From NCBI RefSeq assembly GCF_023343835.1, contig NC_064435.1:77510134-77574133 (forward strand): 64,000 nt of DNA. Direction: 5' to 3'. Of the stretch, positions 24,053 to 38,345 are shown in pieces. The notes under the pieces are model-generated. The model saw nothing but the letters and a program-made list of their open reading frames with translations, had not been told where the DNA came from and did not search any database. How positions within the stretch are numbered: the stretch's first letter is position 1; each line of letters begins with the position of its first letter. This DNA is from Lagopus muta. Taxonomy: Eukaryota; Chordata; Aves; Galliformes; Phasianidae. The translations under genes and the position numbers were made by a program.

Positions 24053-27000
24053 CTGCATATGCCTAGAATTTTGTTTCTGTGTTTTGGAGGAAAGCTCTAT
24101 GCTACCTTTTAGACCTTCCATTTTGCATAACTTCATAGATTCAACACTGAATTTTTAATCTTGTAACTTTGCCTGTGGGATGAACATATTACTCAGATTT
24201 TGTGTTCTTTGCACTCGTCAAATAGATGATGTGGGAGTTTGAAAGGCTCTCTGATATCAGAGCTACTCTACTATCCCCCTTGTGTAAGATGCTTTTAGAT
24301 TTCCAGCTGAAAAATGCTATAAAAGTTCTAAATGGCACTGCTGTTATTATTTATTATATATTAAGCTAGAGTATACTGCACATTACTCTTTTATGTTTAT
24401 GCTTGGAAAGTGTAATATATAGATATCTCAGCTTTAAAAATGTAGATCTTTGGAGCATTTGCTCTGTGCCCTACTATCCGTTTCCATTATTAAAGATAAG
24501 AGAGAGATTTCCATAACCAGAAAGAGAATGGAGGTGGCAAATTAATTTCAGTGTTGTACACTGAAACAGGGATGTTTCTCACTTCACATTCTAGATTCCA
24601 TAATTATCCAGCTGTAATTGTCAACTAAGTTTTGTGTTACCTTTGTGCCAGTTGCTAATGATACACATGACTGCTCCACGAGAAATTTAATAGCTTCATA
24701 TACTTTATTACACTGAACCATCTTTATAAACATCTAGAAATCTAAAATTTCAGATAATTGCTTCTCATTATCAGTGGTCTATGAGAAGTTTACTAGTTCA
24801 ACAATAGAGAATTTGTATTAATAACAGTTTGTCCATTTGCAGGAACAGATAAAATAATCTACTTACCAACATACATAGGCTGAACTATGGAAAGTGCGTG
24901 CAAGGAAAAAATGTAAAAAACAAACATGAAGAGCTATACTGTAATATCTTGCTTGTAAGTAGAACTTCTAAAGAGTTCATTAAGGTATTTAGCTTAAGTA
25001 TTGATGGTACTGTAAACAACATAGATACACAGCGGTAGATTTCATGCACAGATGATCTTTTCTGTTTTCATCTTGTTTACATTATTTTACTTTGACCATG
25101 TTTATTTCTGTTTAAAAATTCAATGACAAATCTTTCAAGGACAAATGGAGAATGTTAATGCCTTGTATAAAATTAGTATACACCTTTGATATGGCTTCTT
25201 ACAATTAAAATAATATTAACTGTAAGGATTAGCAGCTTGCTAGATATTGTAATTACAAACTGTTCAAGAGATAAAATTTTCTAAAATGATATGCGGTCTT
25301 AGGTTCTACAATTTAACTACAGCAGAATGACATGTTATATATAAGGTCAAATTCAAAGTTGAATATATTCAAGAAATTATGTGTTGTAAGATGCTTTTTA
25401 TGAAGAAATCCAAAACATGAGCCACATAGAAAAACCTGGTAGTAATTGTACGTTGAAGGGCTTAATTGAAAAAATACCTAATGAAAAGGGATCTGGAAGA
25501 AAAATTCTTTCTGTTAGTCTTCTAAATTAAGATGGAGACATATAAATTATATGATTCTTAAAAGTTATGAACTTCAGAAGTCCTCCCTGAAGGCAAAACA
25601 AATAGCTACTTTTAGTTCATAGGTTTTAGCTTTGCTTTCTTTGATGAACAGCAAACAATCCTATAGGATCTTTGTTGATTGCAGGCAAAGTCACTCATGT
25701 GCAATTTTTAAATGTTTTTAGTAATAAGAATATGAAATTTTTCCACACATGAACTGTTTAAAACATCTGCAGTAAGTGTCTGCAATTACTTCATCCAGTA
25801 CAATGCAGTTTTAATTGCTTTTTAAAATTTAGAAAAATATATGCAATTAAAGTGCAATTATAGAAAAATGAAAGTGTCAGTACAATTAAAATACATAAAG
25901 TGTATAAATCTGTCCACAACTCCTTTTAATTTGTTTGTCTGCTTCCTTACTCTGAACTCTTTCGTCTACATAATTTTTTTCTTTATTATATATTAGGTAG
26001 CTTGGCATAAAACATTCCTGTTCAACAGAATCATTTAGTATTTTTCCCAAAACAGTTAAATTAACACATTTTAAAATCAAATTATGTGTAACATCAAAAA
26101 AAGCTATTTAACTAGATCAGTCCTGATACCTAATGTTCAATTAAACTGAAAACAAATTCACTCCTTTCATTAGAAAGAAAAGGCACTCAAAATTCTGCCT
26201 CCATATGATTGGAAAGAGTTGAATTGTTTATATAACAAAGAGGACAAATAGAACTGAGCATAGAGGCAGACAGATTAGTGTAGTGCAGAATAAAATTAAA
26301 TCAGGGTCCCTTTACCAACACAAGATATCTGGGGAAACTGAAATACACTGACATTATAATTGCTAAAAGGAAGTACATTCTTCATGTGAATACTTTTCGG
26401 AAATCATTTCCTTGAGGTTTCACTGAGGCCAAGAGTTTACCAAGGCTGAAAACAAGATTTAGCATTTACACAGATAATAAGAATGTACAAATGTCTAATA
26501 GTAAGGATTAAGTCTTTGACCCTGCACTAAATGAATCAAATGGATTTCCTGTGAATTCAACAGTATGAAATCCAGGCTTAAAACAAGAGAATTTTGGAAA
26601 GAAAAAAAATCCTTAAAGTGAGACTTTAAAAAACAATGATTAGGAAAATACTTTTCTGATAAGGCATCTCAAACCTTCTCAAAGCAGAAGTTTGGGTTTT
26701 GTTGATTTGGGTAAGAATTGATCTTGATCTCTCTTTTTTTAGATGTAATTCTTAAAGCTCTAAAAAAACTAAAAACCTCATCAATAAAATTTAATAGTAA
26801 CGGTAATGAAGCCAGATCCATTAATACAGATATAGTTAGAAACAGAAAACAAGGTCTGCTGATGAAAATTAGAATTAAAATTAAATTAAATTAAAAAATT
26901 TAAATGTGGCTTTTTTCTTATATATGAGAGTACTGTAAATCAGCTCAAAACCAGTGAAGAATAATTCTGCAAGATACTCTTCTGTCTCTTGCAAGCAACA

Positions 27001-27692
27001 TACTCTGTACCATATGTGTTTCTGCAGCTGCTATAGTAATTATTCTCATTTTTATTGAATAGCACAATTAATAGTGCATGCTCAGATGGAACCTTCACAG
27101 ATGATCAGAGCATATTTAAAAGCTACCCTCAGCAGTTTTATCTGCCCTTTCACTGGAAAGTCAACTAATATTGGTATGCCAATAATTACATATGCATATA
27201 TGGGTTTTAATTTCAGAAAACTTTTAAATTATTTCTAGTTTCATTTCTGCTGTGAAATATTGCATTAGTGCTACTTCCAAGATCTAACTGATAAAAAAAA
27301 GAACCTTAAAATCACCTTCTGAAATAAAAGTAAATTGGATATTCCTCTCCTGTTGCTATGCTTTCTTGGCAGTGTGGAAGTGTGATGTTACAGTGCATGA
27401 ATGTATGTATATATATACAATGTATTCATGAACAAACAATTTCAGAGCAGAAATTAGTACTTCCAGATTTATCAGAAAGTGAATTTGGTATCTCTCAAAC
27501 AGTTGTTAACTCCTAGGTAGTCAGAATTTCAACAAGAAATTTTGAGGGAAAAATAATTTAGTCCTAAAATTTGTTCAATACTGTAGAAATGTGAAATTTA
27601 CCTGGTGAAAAAAAAAAAAAAGTTTATGTTAGCTGACACGTTTAGAAAGAGTTGTTTTATGCACAGAGATAAAATGTTACTTACTCTTCGCC

Positions 27693-27716
27693 TTTTTTTT
27701 TTTTTTTTTTTTTTTT
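27693..27716. repeat. T24 homopolymer
   Basis: Uninterrupted run of 24 T ending in CTAG. Not part of a recognised element. Confidence 0.94.
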
Positions 27717-29035
27717 CTAGAAAGACAGTAGACTATTATTATTTGAATTAATCACAATTATGTCTAAAAGCATAAGCTGCTCTTTGGTTGCTCCACAGAG
27801 AGGTAGGATAATTTACCATTCAAGCTAGAAGAGTAATTGCTAGTACTACTTTGGACTTTGTTCCTGGAAATAAAGAGTACAGATGATTGCTGTTCCCAGA
27901 TATACCCATGTGGAAAAGTTGTTTTTAAAAGATTTAATCAGTTTTATTATAATTATTGATGGTTATGACCAACAGTTCTTGAAATTTCTTGACTACTCAT
28001 AGGTTCACATGAAAAGTCTGGGAGAAAATAACATCTTTTTTTCCATTAAATGCAGGTAGACATAGGCAGATGTCTTTGGAAATGCATTTCTTACATTAAA
28101 GATGATGCTGGGAATTCCCTCATTTCACACCGGAAGTTGAAGTCACTCATATTCTGTGGAGCAATTCAGATATCATTGAAATATGACAAATAGATGACTG
28201 TGATATGTGTAGAAAAGAATCATTAAAAATGTTCTACATTAAACATCCTACCAAGGAAGTTACTCAGTTAAGGAAACTGCATCTTTCACCTTCCAAGGTT
28301 TTTTTGTGAGATAGAGGACAAATGGAGCGGTGGTCTGTAAAAGCATAATAAATAGCAACTGCAGTTTACATGTGATTATCATCAACATTATTTCTTGAGG
28401 ATGGCACTTGAGGCAATACAAGTACAGTGCACTGTACTCTTATAAAAATTATGCGCAATTACGTCATAAATAACATATGAACCACAAGAGAGCTAACAAA
28501 GAATGCATGGTTTGTTGTCTGGTTCTTTGCAGGACCATGAACTAGCAATGAATATCTAGAAAATGCTACAGTTCAAAAAAAAAAAAAAAAGTAAAAAAAA
28601 ATGTTCAATACTCCAGACACAATGATAGTTTTGCAATGAAGCTTACACCGGTGACAATGAGTTTTTGCAAAATTGATACTATAAAGCAAAAATCTTTAGT
28701 AAGATAAATTAATTTCCATATTGTTATATCTACAGGTAATGGGGGCAACAAGGTCAGATGGATTTCATGAAAATTGTCTCTCATGCTGTCTCCCTATTAT
28801 TTTTCACTTTTAAAATTTGTTTTACATTGCCTATAAAATTGTGTTTGTGTAATTGTTCTTTTCATGCAAATGCTATGCTACATAAATGCTCCTTTATTCC
28901 AAGGAATCACATTTATATCAAAGTGAATAACAGAATATCAGTATATAAGCATTTCAGTGTTTCTCAAAGGAATTACAAGATACAGGGTTACTCCTTAACA
29001 TTACCATACATTTTGAATGCATAATGCTTCCAGTC

Positions 29036-29090
29036 TCCCCTGCCCTGCCCTGCCCTGCCCTCCCTTCCCCTTTCTCTTTCTTTCCTTCCT
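29036..29090. repeat. (TGCCC)4 and adjoining polypyrimidine tract
   Basis: Four pure TGCCC units at 29041-29060, followed by a C/T-only stretch of about 30 bases. Confidence 0.85.
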
Positions 29091-29748
29091 ATGGCCTTTC
29101 TTATCTGATTCTTAGGTTTTCTATCAGCCACTCCAGCAAGAAGCAGCAGGTCAGAAATTCAGATGCTGCCTGACATCTTGGTAGTTCTGAGGTTTGTGTA
29201 ATTGAAAGAAAGTGAGACTTTACGCTGCCCTACATTACACAGGAGAGGATTTACACCTCTCAGGTATCACAAGGCTGAAGAAGCAAGACTGAAGAATCTG
29301 ATTTAAAGATTTTATTCTCTTTCCCGTTTTTTATTTTTTTCTTTTTTGTCTTAGCTGAATATAAACTGAATGCAACTGATGTTTGGCTCACTGATGTTTG
29401 GAATATACCCAGTGAGATTTGTATTCATAACATGAAATTGTTGAAGATCTCACAAAACTGTGGACATCAGGTTCTCTAGATCTATTATCATCTCCAATAG
29501 AGTGTTTTATAGACCAGAAATCAATATTGATTTTCTTCTAAATTCTGCTGTGTCAAAGTTCATAAGTAATAATTTGCAAGCAAAATGATGAAATGAAGAT
29601 TAACACTCCTGGAATTCAAATCTTTTTACTTGTTCTTTCTAGATATAATTAATTTCTTTTACTTTTTATTATTTTGCGGGGAATCCAGCCATTCCAACAG
29701 AAAAAAGTCTTTCATCTTTTTCATCAGAAGGGAGAGCCTTTTCAGGTT

Positions 29749-29779
29749 TTTTGTTTGTTTGTTTGTTTGTTTGTTTTTT
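29749..29779. repeat. (GTTT)n microsatellite
   Basis: About six to seven consecutive GTTT units ending in a T run. Confidence 0.93.
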
Positions 29780-30321
29780 AAATATCAGAATGCCAAAGGA
29801 AAGAAACCTAAAAAGTAAGGCAGAACCTTTGAAGGACTGTCATTTTCTCATAAATCCTGCCCTGAGTGCAAGTGCAAAGTAGCATCACAGAAACAGCAGA
29901 GCTTTATGTTCTGTGTGCAGGCTAAGGATTTCGACCTGAAGCTCTTCTCTGAGATCTGATCTGTGTGTGTGCTCCTTCCTAGAAGAATAATTTAACTGTG
30001 TGCTCTTGTCCATTTTGGTCTGCCTAGTATGTCAAATGTAGCATTAAGATAGCAATCCCCTCTGTGCAACTGGAAAACATAGGATCTCAATCTCATGACA
30101 GCCGTTTCTCTTGAGATAATGCTCAATGTATGGAAATGAGAAAAATACTATTTATACTTATAGATTCATTGTGGATATCTATATTTATTTGCAACTATAC
30201 ACTCATTAATATTTTAATTGTAATTATTTATATATTTATATATATTTTAAATTAATAAGCATCCCAGTGAGTGAAAAGATGGAGATAAGCTAGCATTATG
30301 AATTTGCACCCGTGAAGATCA

Positions 30322-30565
30322 AATGTATCCTTGGCTGCATCAGAAGAGGGGTGGCCAGCAAGGAAAGGAAGGTGACTGTCCTCCTCTACTCTGCCTTTGT
30401 GACACCCCCATCTAGGTTACTTCACTGCTGCCTTTGAGTATTTGAAGAGAACTTACAAGCAGGAGTGAGACTGACTTCTTACATGGTCTGATAGTGTTGG
30501 AGGAGCCTATCAATGCTTATAAATATGTAAAGGGTGGGTGTCAAATAGATGTCTGCAATTCTGTG
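30322..30565 (+). mobile_element. Old CR1 ORF2 fragment
   Basis: TGTATCCTTGGCTGCATCAG AAGAGGGGTGGCCAGCAAGG matches the CR1 ORF2 stretch after the RT core. It is followed by CTCCTCTACTCTGCCTTTGTG (LLYSAFV). A later piece, CTATCAATGCTTATAAATAT GTAAAGGGTGGGTGTCAA, matches the INAYKYVKGG(C/V)Q region, with the sequence between them mostly unaligned. Old, frame-broken plus-strand copy without a recognisable tail. Confidence 0.8.
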
Positions 30566-33500
30566 ACTTTCAACCTTTCCTATATTCAATACATTGGATC
30601 CTGAAGGCTTTGTTTTTAATTATTTTTTCATTAGAAGACTTGTAAGTATTTTGAATATTAACAAGTATAGACAGTCTTATGCAGGGGAAAACTTAATACT
30701 TCAGCCCTTATCATACAATTAGGAAATATTGCTGTTCTGATGTCTGTTTTCCTTATGAATAACCTTATATTCTTTATTTGCAATAACTCAGTAAGTAAGA
30801 CATTTGATTCTGCTTTTAACAATAGGGCTGAAAGGGTGCATGTCTGCTTTTTTTAACTGGTTCAAGATACATGGCTTGATCCAACATTCATTACATAGTC
30901 TTTCTGATTTCAGTAGATTTTGGAGCATGCCTTAAGTGAGCTATACATTTCTGATTCACTCTGGAAATTAACCCCCAAACCTTATGACAAGACATGACCT
31001 CATCCTTACAAAGAAGATTGGATAATTTGTTCCAGTAATGGGCAGAATGGCAAAAAGCCAAGGAGAATGGGAATGTGTGTAAAAAAATCTTGTCTGTTAT
31101 TTTTGTTAACCTGAGAATAATGTAAGCTTTGTACAACATACAAAGCATCAATAAGAACTTCTGTGTAAGTTATTAAAGATGAACTTTGGCCTTTGCAATA
31201 CTCAGACAATTCTTACTGAGATCAGTAAGTCTGGTCCACTCATGTCTGAATTTGAAATTTCTTCTAGACAATATTGTTTTGTAATGATTTCTTTCCAGTG
31301 AGTGCTCTCCCAAATTATTTCCCTTTCAGCTGATTGAATGAGTTGATTTTTCCTTATAGTTCTTCATTACTGTTACTTCAGTTTCTCAACTGAAGTTTCA
31401 GATAGTGAGCTCTTTCAGACCCTTCCACTTTGGGTCAAGTACTGTCTTTTACTATTCATTCTGTGCTCAGAGTTATATTCTTAGACCCACAGTATCAAGT
31501 ATTCTTAATGGTAAAAAAAAAATTGCAAATAGTTATAATATGAGGGTTTTGTCAATAAAATACATCTTTGGGTAAGAACTTGGTACATTCTGATTCATCT
31601 AGAAGCCTTCACTCTAATTCATTATGTTTAGCCTAAAATCACAGACCTTTCCTACTTACAGATGCTGATCATTGACATAAAAATCCATGGGAACATTTAA
31701 GACTTCATTTTTTTTATATCTTCATATTTAAATTTAATGCTTTCCTAGACAGTATGTCTTAGTCAAACAAAAGTTATTTGGCTCAGCTTTTTCTGAGAGA
31801 CAGAATTTAAATCTTCACTGTAGTACACCAGTTACTGCTTCACCTGATCTTCTTTACAGGACTGAGCTGTCACTCAAATCTGCCAAATAAATTGTATCCA
31901 ATAATTTATGTAATTAATGTTGACAGATTTTTTGAATAAATTATCCATGCATATATACATATACAGATAAACACTTACAAATATATATTTAACAATAAAT
32001 TACTGTTATTCATAGTCACTACCCACACATACCAGCCTCTAATGCCATGAAGAATTGCAAGCCCATTATAATGACATTTTGTCCTTGAATACTGCTTAGA
32101 AAAAGGATCCATTAGCAATTCAACATGTTCTCCTTGTTAATAATTGCATTTTTAAAATCAGTTTTATTTTGGGAAATAGCATGTTCAGGATGAATGACAA
32201 CAGCTGAATTACATCATAACATAAATCTCTGTACATGTTTAACAGTTAAATCTATAATAAATTCCATATACACAGTAACAAGTTGAACCCAACAGCTATA
32301 TTGAACTGTAGATTCATTTGACCGTTCACTGTTGATTCTCCTCTCTGAAAAAATAGACCTGCATCAAATATGAACAATTGCAATTCATTTAAGGTTTTCA
32401 AAAAATCTTCATTTTATTTGTAGTCTCAGGTTTTGTAATGGCCTTCACACGTAGGAAGGATAGCTAAAAGCCAGCATCACAAATTCAGTTTTATTTTTGC
32501 AGTCAACTCACATCAAGAATAATGCACCACAAAAATGTTTCTGCTCACTGTATGACACAATTTGACCCAAAGTTTGCATAAACATTTTTAAGAATATTAG
32601 AACCCGCTTAAAAAAAAAAAAAAATTAAAAGTAAAAGTGATATTTTATAAAAGTAACTGATAACTTACTGAGAAAGAAAGTCATTTTGCCTTCAACCAAA
32701 TGAAGAAGGTCCCTTGTTTTTATAATGGTTAATACCAAAATGAATTTATATGCAGTTTATCATTAGCTTGAGACAATTTTTTTTTACAAGTCATTTTTCA
32801 GGTCATGGCTCCACAGGATTCAAAAGAATGTAATAAATTCAAGGACAACAAGAGTACCTATGCTTACAGTAGAGAAATCTCAATGTAAATGAAATTTAAG
32901 TATACAAACACAAGGTCACACTAAACCAGTCAATAAAATTTTAGGATAAGGAAACATTTCCTCACAGTCTTAGCCCTTGATCATACACAGTTGTTTTATC
33001 ACTGCACGGAATTGGTTATCATCAGATAAAAAGGTGGTTGGACTTTACAGTTTCCATGTCAGCCTGGACTAAGAATTACTACAGAAATCATCCATTTTAA
33101 ATGGAAATGAGTCTAATCTCCTTGGTTTCACTGGAGTTATGAAAAAACCTGACCAGAATTGTTTCCTGTGTTTCCTCTTCGCATCTAGAAGTCTACACAA
33201 ATGGCTCTCAATCCTCCTACATGTATGTTGTTTTTACTGGATGACTCACTAAAATGCCATAGAGAATTTCCTATTATTAATTATTTATATTAAGCCTTTT
33301 CTTTTCCTTTAAATTAAATTTTACTGATATTAAGCAGGGATCTCCAGGCTTAGAATGTGTCAGAGAGAAAAGAATGTTTCTTCAAGGAGTGGGGAAATGC
33401 TGTGTGTCCCTTCTTATCAGTACCACTGATATCAAGTTTACTTTGTCTTTTCTCATTTCCTTTGTCAATGTGAGCTCAGGTTAGGCCAGAATGGAACAGC

Positions 33501-34223
33501 TTCCAAACTGCTCAGCCAATTAGGGTTATTCTGACGGTGTGAACACATGGCAACTACTTGTATAAATACCGTGAGAGTCAGCATGCAAAAAAGTAATTGG
33601 TGGCTGTATTCCAGAAAGAATTAAATTCACTGAATAGCTTTTAATAAGATTTTTACTCAGGGGTACTTCTCTCTCATTCTTTGTGTTATCAACTCTAACA
33701 ACAGAACTGTCCCTCATGAATTAATGAAATAAGTTAGATAAAGCAATATAAATGGAACATACAAAGATTTCTATTAAACGATACCAAGATTTTCCCTAAT
33801 GCCCTCATCTATTATGCCAGTGCACTTCAGATACTCAAGGAATATACTGAATATATGAGAAACACTAACGTGTATGTACTTATGCAGGTATTTACATGCA
33901 TACTTGATAGAAGACTGCTGCATTTCTCTCTGATGACACAGGTAGAGAAGCAGGCATGTACAAAAAAGTCATAGAGAATTAGCAGAATTACCAGTGATCC
34001 TAGTTTTCAACAGCAGAGTGGACAAAGAAGTGAACTATGTTATAAGGAGTAAAGTGTAGTTTGCATGAAAGGTGCAAGTTTTACAAATTTTGGATATATC
34101 TGAAGATAGCACCTGCAGTTCAGAGTTCTTATTCTCACACTGAAGATTTCTTGTTGGCATTTGCATTTAGCCCCACATCCCTATCCCAACATCACAATCA
34201 CTGAAGTTCTGAAATGTCTTTGC
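30566..34223. other. AT-rich stretch, no gene recognised
   Basis: No supported gene or element. An A15 run lies at 32610-32624. A weak CR1-like 3' end around 32940-33060 was considered and not accepted. Confidence 0.5.
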
Positions 34224-34273
34224 TTCAAGCAAAACAAACAAACAAACAAACAAATAAACAAACAAATAAATAA
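34224..34273. repeat. (CAAA)n / (TAAA)n microsatellite
   Basis: A run of CAAA units with TAAA variants, about 50 bases. An open frame through it (NKQTNKQINK) is a product of the repeat. Confidence 0.93.
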
Positions 34274-37200
34274 GAAGGAAACTTCTTATTTAAATAACTG
34301 CATATCTAGAAGCACTATGCCTTCCTCACTTCATTGGAGACATGGAGCGCCTAGAGGCAAAGTGAGCTTTCACCTGCAGTAGGATGAATATTACTACAAC
34401 TTTGGTTCAGGTTGCTCTGAAAGATCTTTTACACAGACTATTGCTCTTCAGCAGGCACCTTTTCTGTAAAGCACAAGTTTGTTCCCAGTGAAGCTGTGTC
34501 AAAGGATACTTGGGAAGAACTGTCAGCAAGTACTTAGAAGTAATCCTCACATCTTTCCTCCAGTAATTCATTTCACAGTACCCTTTCCTGTCACACTGGA
34601 GATGAAAAAATTGCCCCCTCTTAGTTGATGAGATTGATTTCTTTTACAAGCAGTATTGTAACTAGTCCACGTAAAATGAAATGTATGTCATAAAAAATAA
34701 ACCACATAGTAGCACTGAATGAAAAAGTGAAGTGTTTCCTTATACTGATGGTAAGATAGATATGTATTTTTTTGAGTAGGATCTGAAATATTACATGAAT
34801 GTTTTCTGATCTATTTAACACATTCTTGGTTATTTGGCTGGCAATTTAAATGCTACCTAGTATTTAAATCCTAAGCTATTTTTTTGAGATTGTTTAAAAC
34901 AGTGGTCATTTCACTCTCAGGAAAGTTAGAGATGATTTTTGAAATTCAATGACCAGGGATTTCAGGTTCATTCTATGTGGAGAATTTAGGAAAGAAAAAA
35001 ATACTCTTGGACTGCTGGGGGAAATTATAACTATTGTATGGAATCTAGAGTGCAGGAAAAAGAAAAAAAATGACACTAGCTAACGTTTTGTTTCTAGCAC
35101 TGGTGTCAATCTGACTTTCAGATGAAGGCATTTTCTTGTGTTTTCTTGGAAAGAAATATGAAGAAGAGTGCTTCAGATTTACTTGAATCCCTTGAGCACC
35201 TTACCTTCAGGCCACAGAATCAATCTTCATTCTCTTTTCAACTTACCCTACTACAGCCATTCCACTTCGTAAGTTATTTTGTGATTGAGAATAAGATGTG
35301 AATGAAAAAAAATTAACTGTACGTATCCTTCTGTGTGGAAAAGAAAAATACTTGAGTAATAATAATCACAGCACAAACCGTTTTGTGATTCTGTGAACTT
35401 GAACATGAATCTCACAAGTAGCAACTGCAATGACAATTCAGCAGATTCTCAGGCCTCTCTTCCTTGGGCTTTGACTAAAAATTCTGCCTGAATGTTTTTT
35501 AAAAAGAAAGTAAATTTGAAAGTTCGATCTAAATTGCATGTTTCTGCGAAAAAACAGCAGTTCTAGTATGACAACTTTTAGTAGAACAAATGATTTTCAA
35601 CTTGTTCTGACAAGATCTTCCTCCAGTGTTAATGGTCTTTAAAGAAATGTAGTGAAACGCTGAAGTGTATTGCATATTCTAATAGCAAAAGGGGGAGTTT
35701 CTCATGAATCAGTAGTTGGCAAAAATTACAAGATCTTCATACATGTAAAACATACATAGATTTGGATTTCCTATGTTTTTGGCATTTGGAGTCCAATTCA
35801 TTCTTAATTAGAAGATAAAACCACAATATTTGGTTCCTGTTTGGCATACTTAGCAGTATATATCTGTCCTTTTTACTAGAACTTTTTTTTTCCAGCCTCA
35901 TCATCTAATAAGACATATCAAACATATTTTTGTTACAGATTATGTTAAAGAAAAATTTAAGCCTTGAAGAAATGCAGTGATCTTTTCTATAGTCTAACTA
36001 GCAGCAACTGATCTGTGACATTATGAGTTGGCCTCTGTTATTTTGCTTCCACCAGTGGTTTCCTTGGAGACTTTCTACAAATTCTTCCCTGTCATTTGTC
36101 ATCAGAGAATTAATTTGACGCAACTCCTCTTTCATTTCCTTGGTTTTTAGTACTGTGTATGAAAAATGTTTCAGAAATACTGAAACAAATTTTCACCATA
36201 TATGCTACATTTTGCTAATTTTGGCTAAACCTTGCTGGATAATCCAACTTCACATACAGTTCTGGCATTCTTAAAGCCCTCCATTTTGGCTGACATTTTT
36301 AAATGAATAAATGATTATCCAAAAAACATCAGTCATCTCAATTCTACCATTACTGCTTTGCTTTTCTGCAAGAACCTGAAATTCAGTAATAGAACAGAAG
36401 ACTGTTCTTTCCCTGGTTGTTATGTAACACAAATTGAGAAATACTGCAACTCTTGGGAGAAAACTCCTTGTATGAAATTTAGGGTAAAATTTGTAGAAGC
36501 AAAAAGCCTGGTTATTTCTCTTTGTTTGTTTGTTTATTTGGTTGGTTGGTTTTGTTTTTTTTTTTTCCTTTTTCTTTTTCTTTTTTAAATCAAATTCAGG
36601 AAAAAGTCCTAAAGAAAGAATGCTTAATGAGTGAATTTGTTGATATTGATTGACCCAGTCATATTTACAAAGTATTTCACTTTATAATTCTTTACGCATC
36701 ATCTTTTACAATTTGAAATGTAGATACTCTTTGATTCATATCCTCACTTCAGCAGCAGCTGAGAAGTGATGCACTTTATCTGAAGATGACCCAACATCTC
36801 TGTCTGCTTTTTCTGAAGAATAGTGACAGAGAAAGTTGGTAACACCAAGATTTTACTTCATTCTTTTTCTTTCCACTTAAAAAAATTTCTTCTCTGTCAT
36901 GCTTTATACCCAGTTAGTCTGATTCTCTCTTTGCTTACTCAGGCTTAATAAAATAATTTGAGCTTAGCCAATGGTAATGCAATCCAAAATGTGAATTAAT
37001 TTATATTTTCACAATTATGTATCTTCCATTTTAAGGAAACATATTCTAAAAAGAAGTTATGCAATTGCAATACCTGTCCATGCAAATTGAAAACATCACG
37101 CTCTACACCTTAAAGTTCTTATCTTTTATCTTTGGTGAGGCAAGATGCAAGCAGAAGGCAGTCATACTTATTCTAAATCTTGTTCCTCTTTCTGACCCAA

Positions 37201-37434
37201 ATCAACCATAAGCTCTTGAATAAATAAATACATATATTTTCAACTATGGCATGGTACTTTTCTGTAGCTGTGGATGTTCTTCTGTATATGTCTGTATCTC
37301 TGATTGATTTATTTTCCTAAAGATATCTTCAGGATTTGGGTCAAATAAGCAATCTGAAATTATTTGGTACAAAAACATGGTTGTACTGTCTTACTGGTGA
37401 AACCAAGATAAACTTTGGCATGAGACTTTCAATG
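34274..37434. other. AT-rich stretch, no gene recognised
   Basis: No supported gene or mobile element. A GTTT/GGTT run followed by a T-rich tract lies at about 36523-36586. Confidence 0.5.
36523..36586. repeat. (GTTT)n-(GGTT)n and T-rich tract
   Basis: TTTGTTTGTTTG, then TTGGTTGGTTGG, then a T13 run and TTTTTC units, over about 64 bases. Confidence 0.88.
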
Positions 37435-37597
37435 AAAGGAGGAGGTAAGTAAGGGAAAAGACAAAGGGAAAAGGAAAGAGGAAGTGGGAAAGGGAAAAGG
37501 AAGGAAGAGGAGAGGGGAGGAGAGAGGTGGGGAATGAAGGGGAGTGAGTTAAGGGAAGGAGAAGGGAGGGGAGGGAACGGGAAAGGGAAAAAGAAAC
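37435..37597. repeat. ~160-bp polypurine (G+A) tract
   Basis: The plus strand is almost purely G and A over about 160 bases, with only scattered T or C. It is built from irregular GGGAAA, GGAAGG and GGGGAGG words rather than one repeating unit. The minus-strand open frame here (proline/serine/leucine/phenylalanine-rich) is simply the translated polypyrimidine strand. Confidence 0.93.
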
Positions 37598-37849
37598 TAT
37601 ATCTAATCATAACAAAACTGCTAAAATTTCCACTCTCAGACATTTCACTCAGCTTCCTATTTTGACTATGTCGGTACTGGACTTCCTTTGTTAAAGAAAA
37701 ATGCATTAGTCCTATTTAACTGTATATAAAAACAGTAAGCCTAAATAAACTTTAATAGCACAGGAAGATAATAGAATATTTTTCTATGTTTTCAAATTTT
37801 CCAGTGCAGCTTTGATACCCAAGTCATACAATTTGATAATGCAGCGATA

Positions 37850-38345
37850 AGAGAGCAGTGTGGTTGGAAACACATTCCTGCTTTCAACATTCAATTGAAA
37901 GTGTGCTAGGGACTATGAAACAGACTCTTGGTTACCAGCCTCTTCCTCAAGCCTATACCACTGCACTGGATTGCAGTGACTCAAGCATATCTTTCAGTAC
38001 ATAGCCTTGTTGAATGTCATACAACTGGATGTGGCCCATCAATCCAGCTCATCCATATCCCTCTACAGAACCTTTTTACCCTCAAAAAACTCAACAGTCT
38101 AATCTGACCTGATCCTGTCTACAGATTTACTGAGAGTGCACTCAACCCCCTCAGACAGATCACAGATAAAAATATTAAACAAAATTGGCCCCAGCACTAA
38201 CCCCTGAGGAATGTCACTTGTGGCTGGCCACTAGCTGGAATGAAATCCATTCACTGCAATGAACCGAGCCACCCAGTGAACAACATACCTGTGTAAAACA
38301 TAATCAGATAGTTTCTCTAGGAGAAGTTTGAAACATTCTGAGCAC
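37850..38345 (-). mobile_element. Decayed CR1 ORF2 fragment including RT core
   Basis: Antisense to CR1 ORF2. On the plus strand, AGATCACAGATAAAAATATT AAACAAAATTGGCCCCAGCA corresponds to the reverse complement of the FNIFI(N/C)DL region. CTGGCCACTAGCTGGAATGA is from the part preceding it. TTGTTGAATGTCATACAACT followed by ATCCAGCTCATCCATATCCC is from the LDRLDRWA...MRFNKA stretch. The catalytic box region reads KSVDRIR on the minus strand where the family has KFADDTK, so the second aspartate is gone. It belongs to the same broad CR1 subgroup as 54427-55865. Confidence 0.82.

Larger units (their letters stand above)
24053..30321. other. Long AT-rich stretch, no gene recognised
   Basis: About 6.3 kb without a supported gene, CR1 or LTR. 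Simple repeats include (TTAAA)n at 26873-26905, A14 at 27608-27621, T24 at 27693-27716, A16 plus A9 at 28575-28601, (TGCCC)4 in a pyrimidine-rich stretch at 29036-29090, and (GTTT)n at 29749-29779. Confidence 0.55.

Noticed and set aside
32940-33060. Possible CR1 3' end (AGGTGGTTGGACTTTACAG)
   Set aside because: Only a short GGTTGGACTT match; neighbouring sequence does not follow CR1 well enough.
37341-37706. 121-codon minus-strand frame rich in P, S, F and L
   Set aside because: It is the translation of the polypyrimidine strand of a low-complexity tract.
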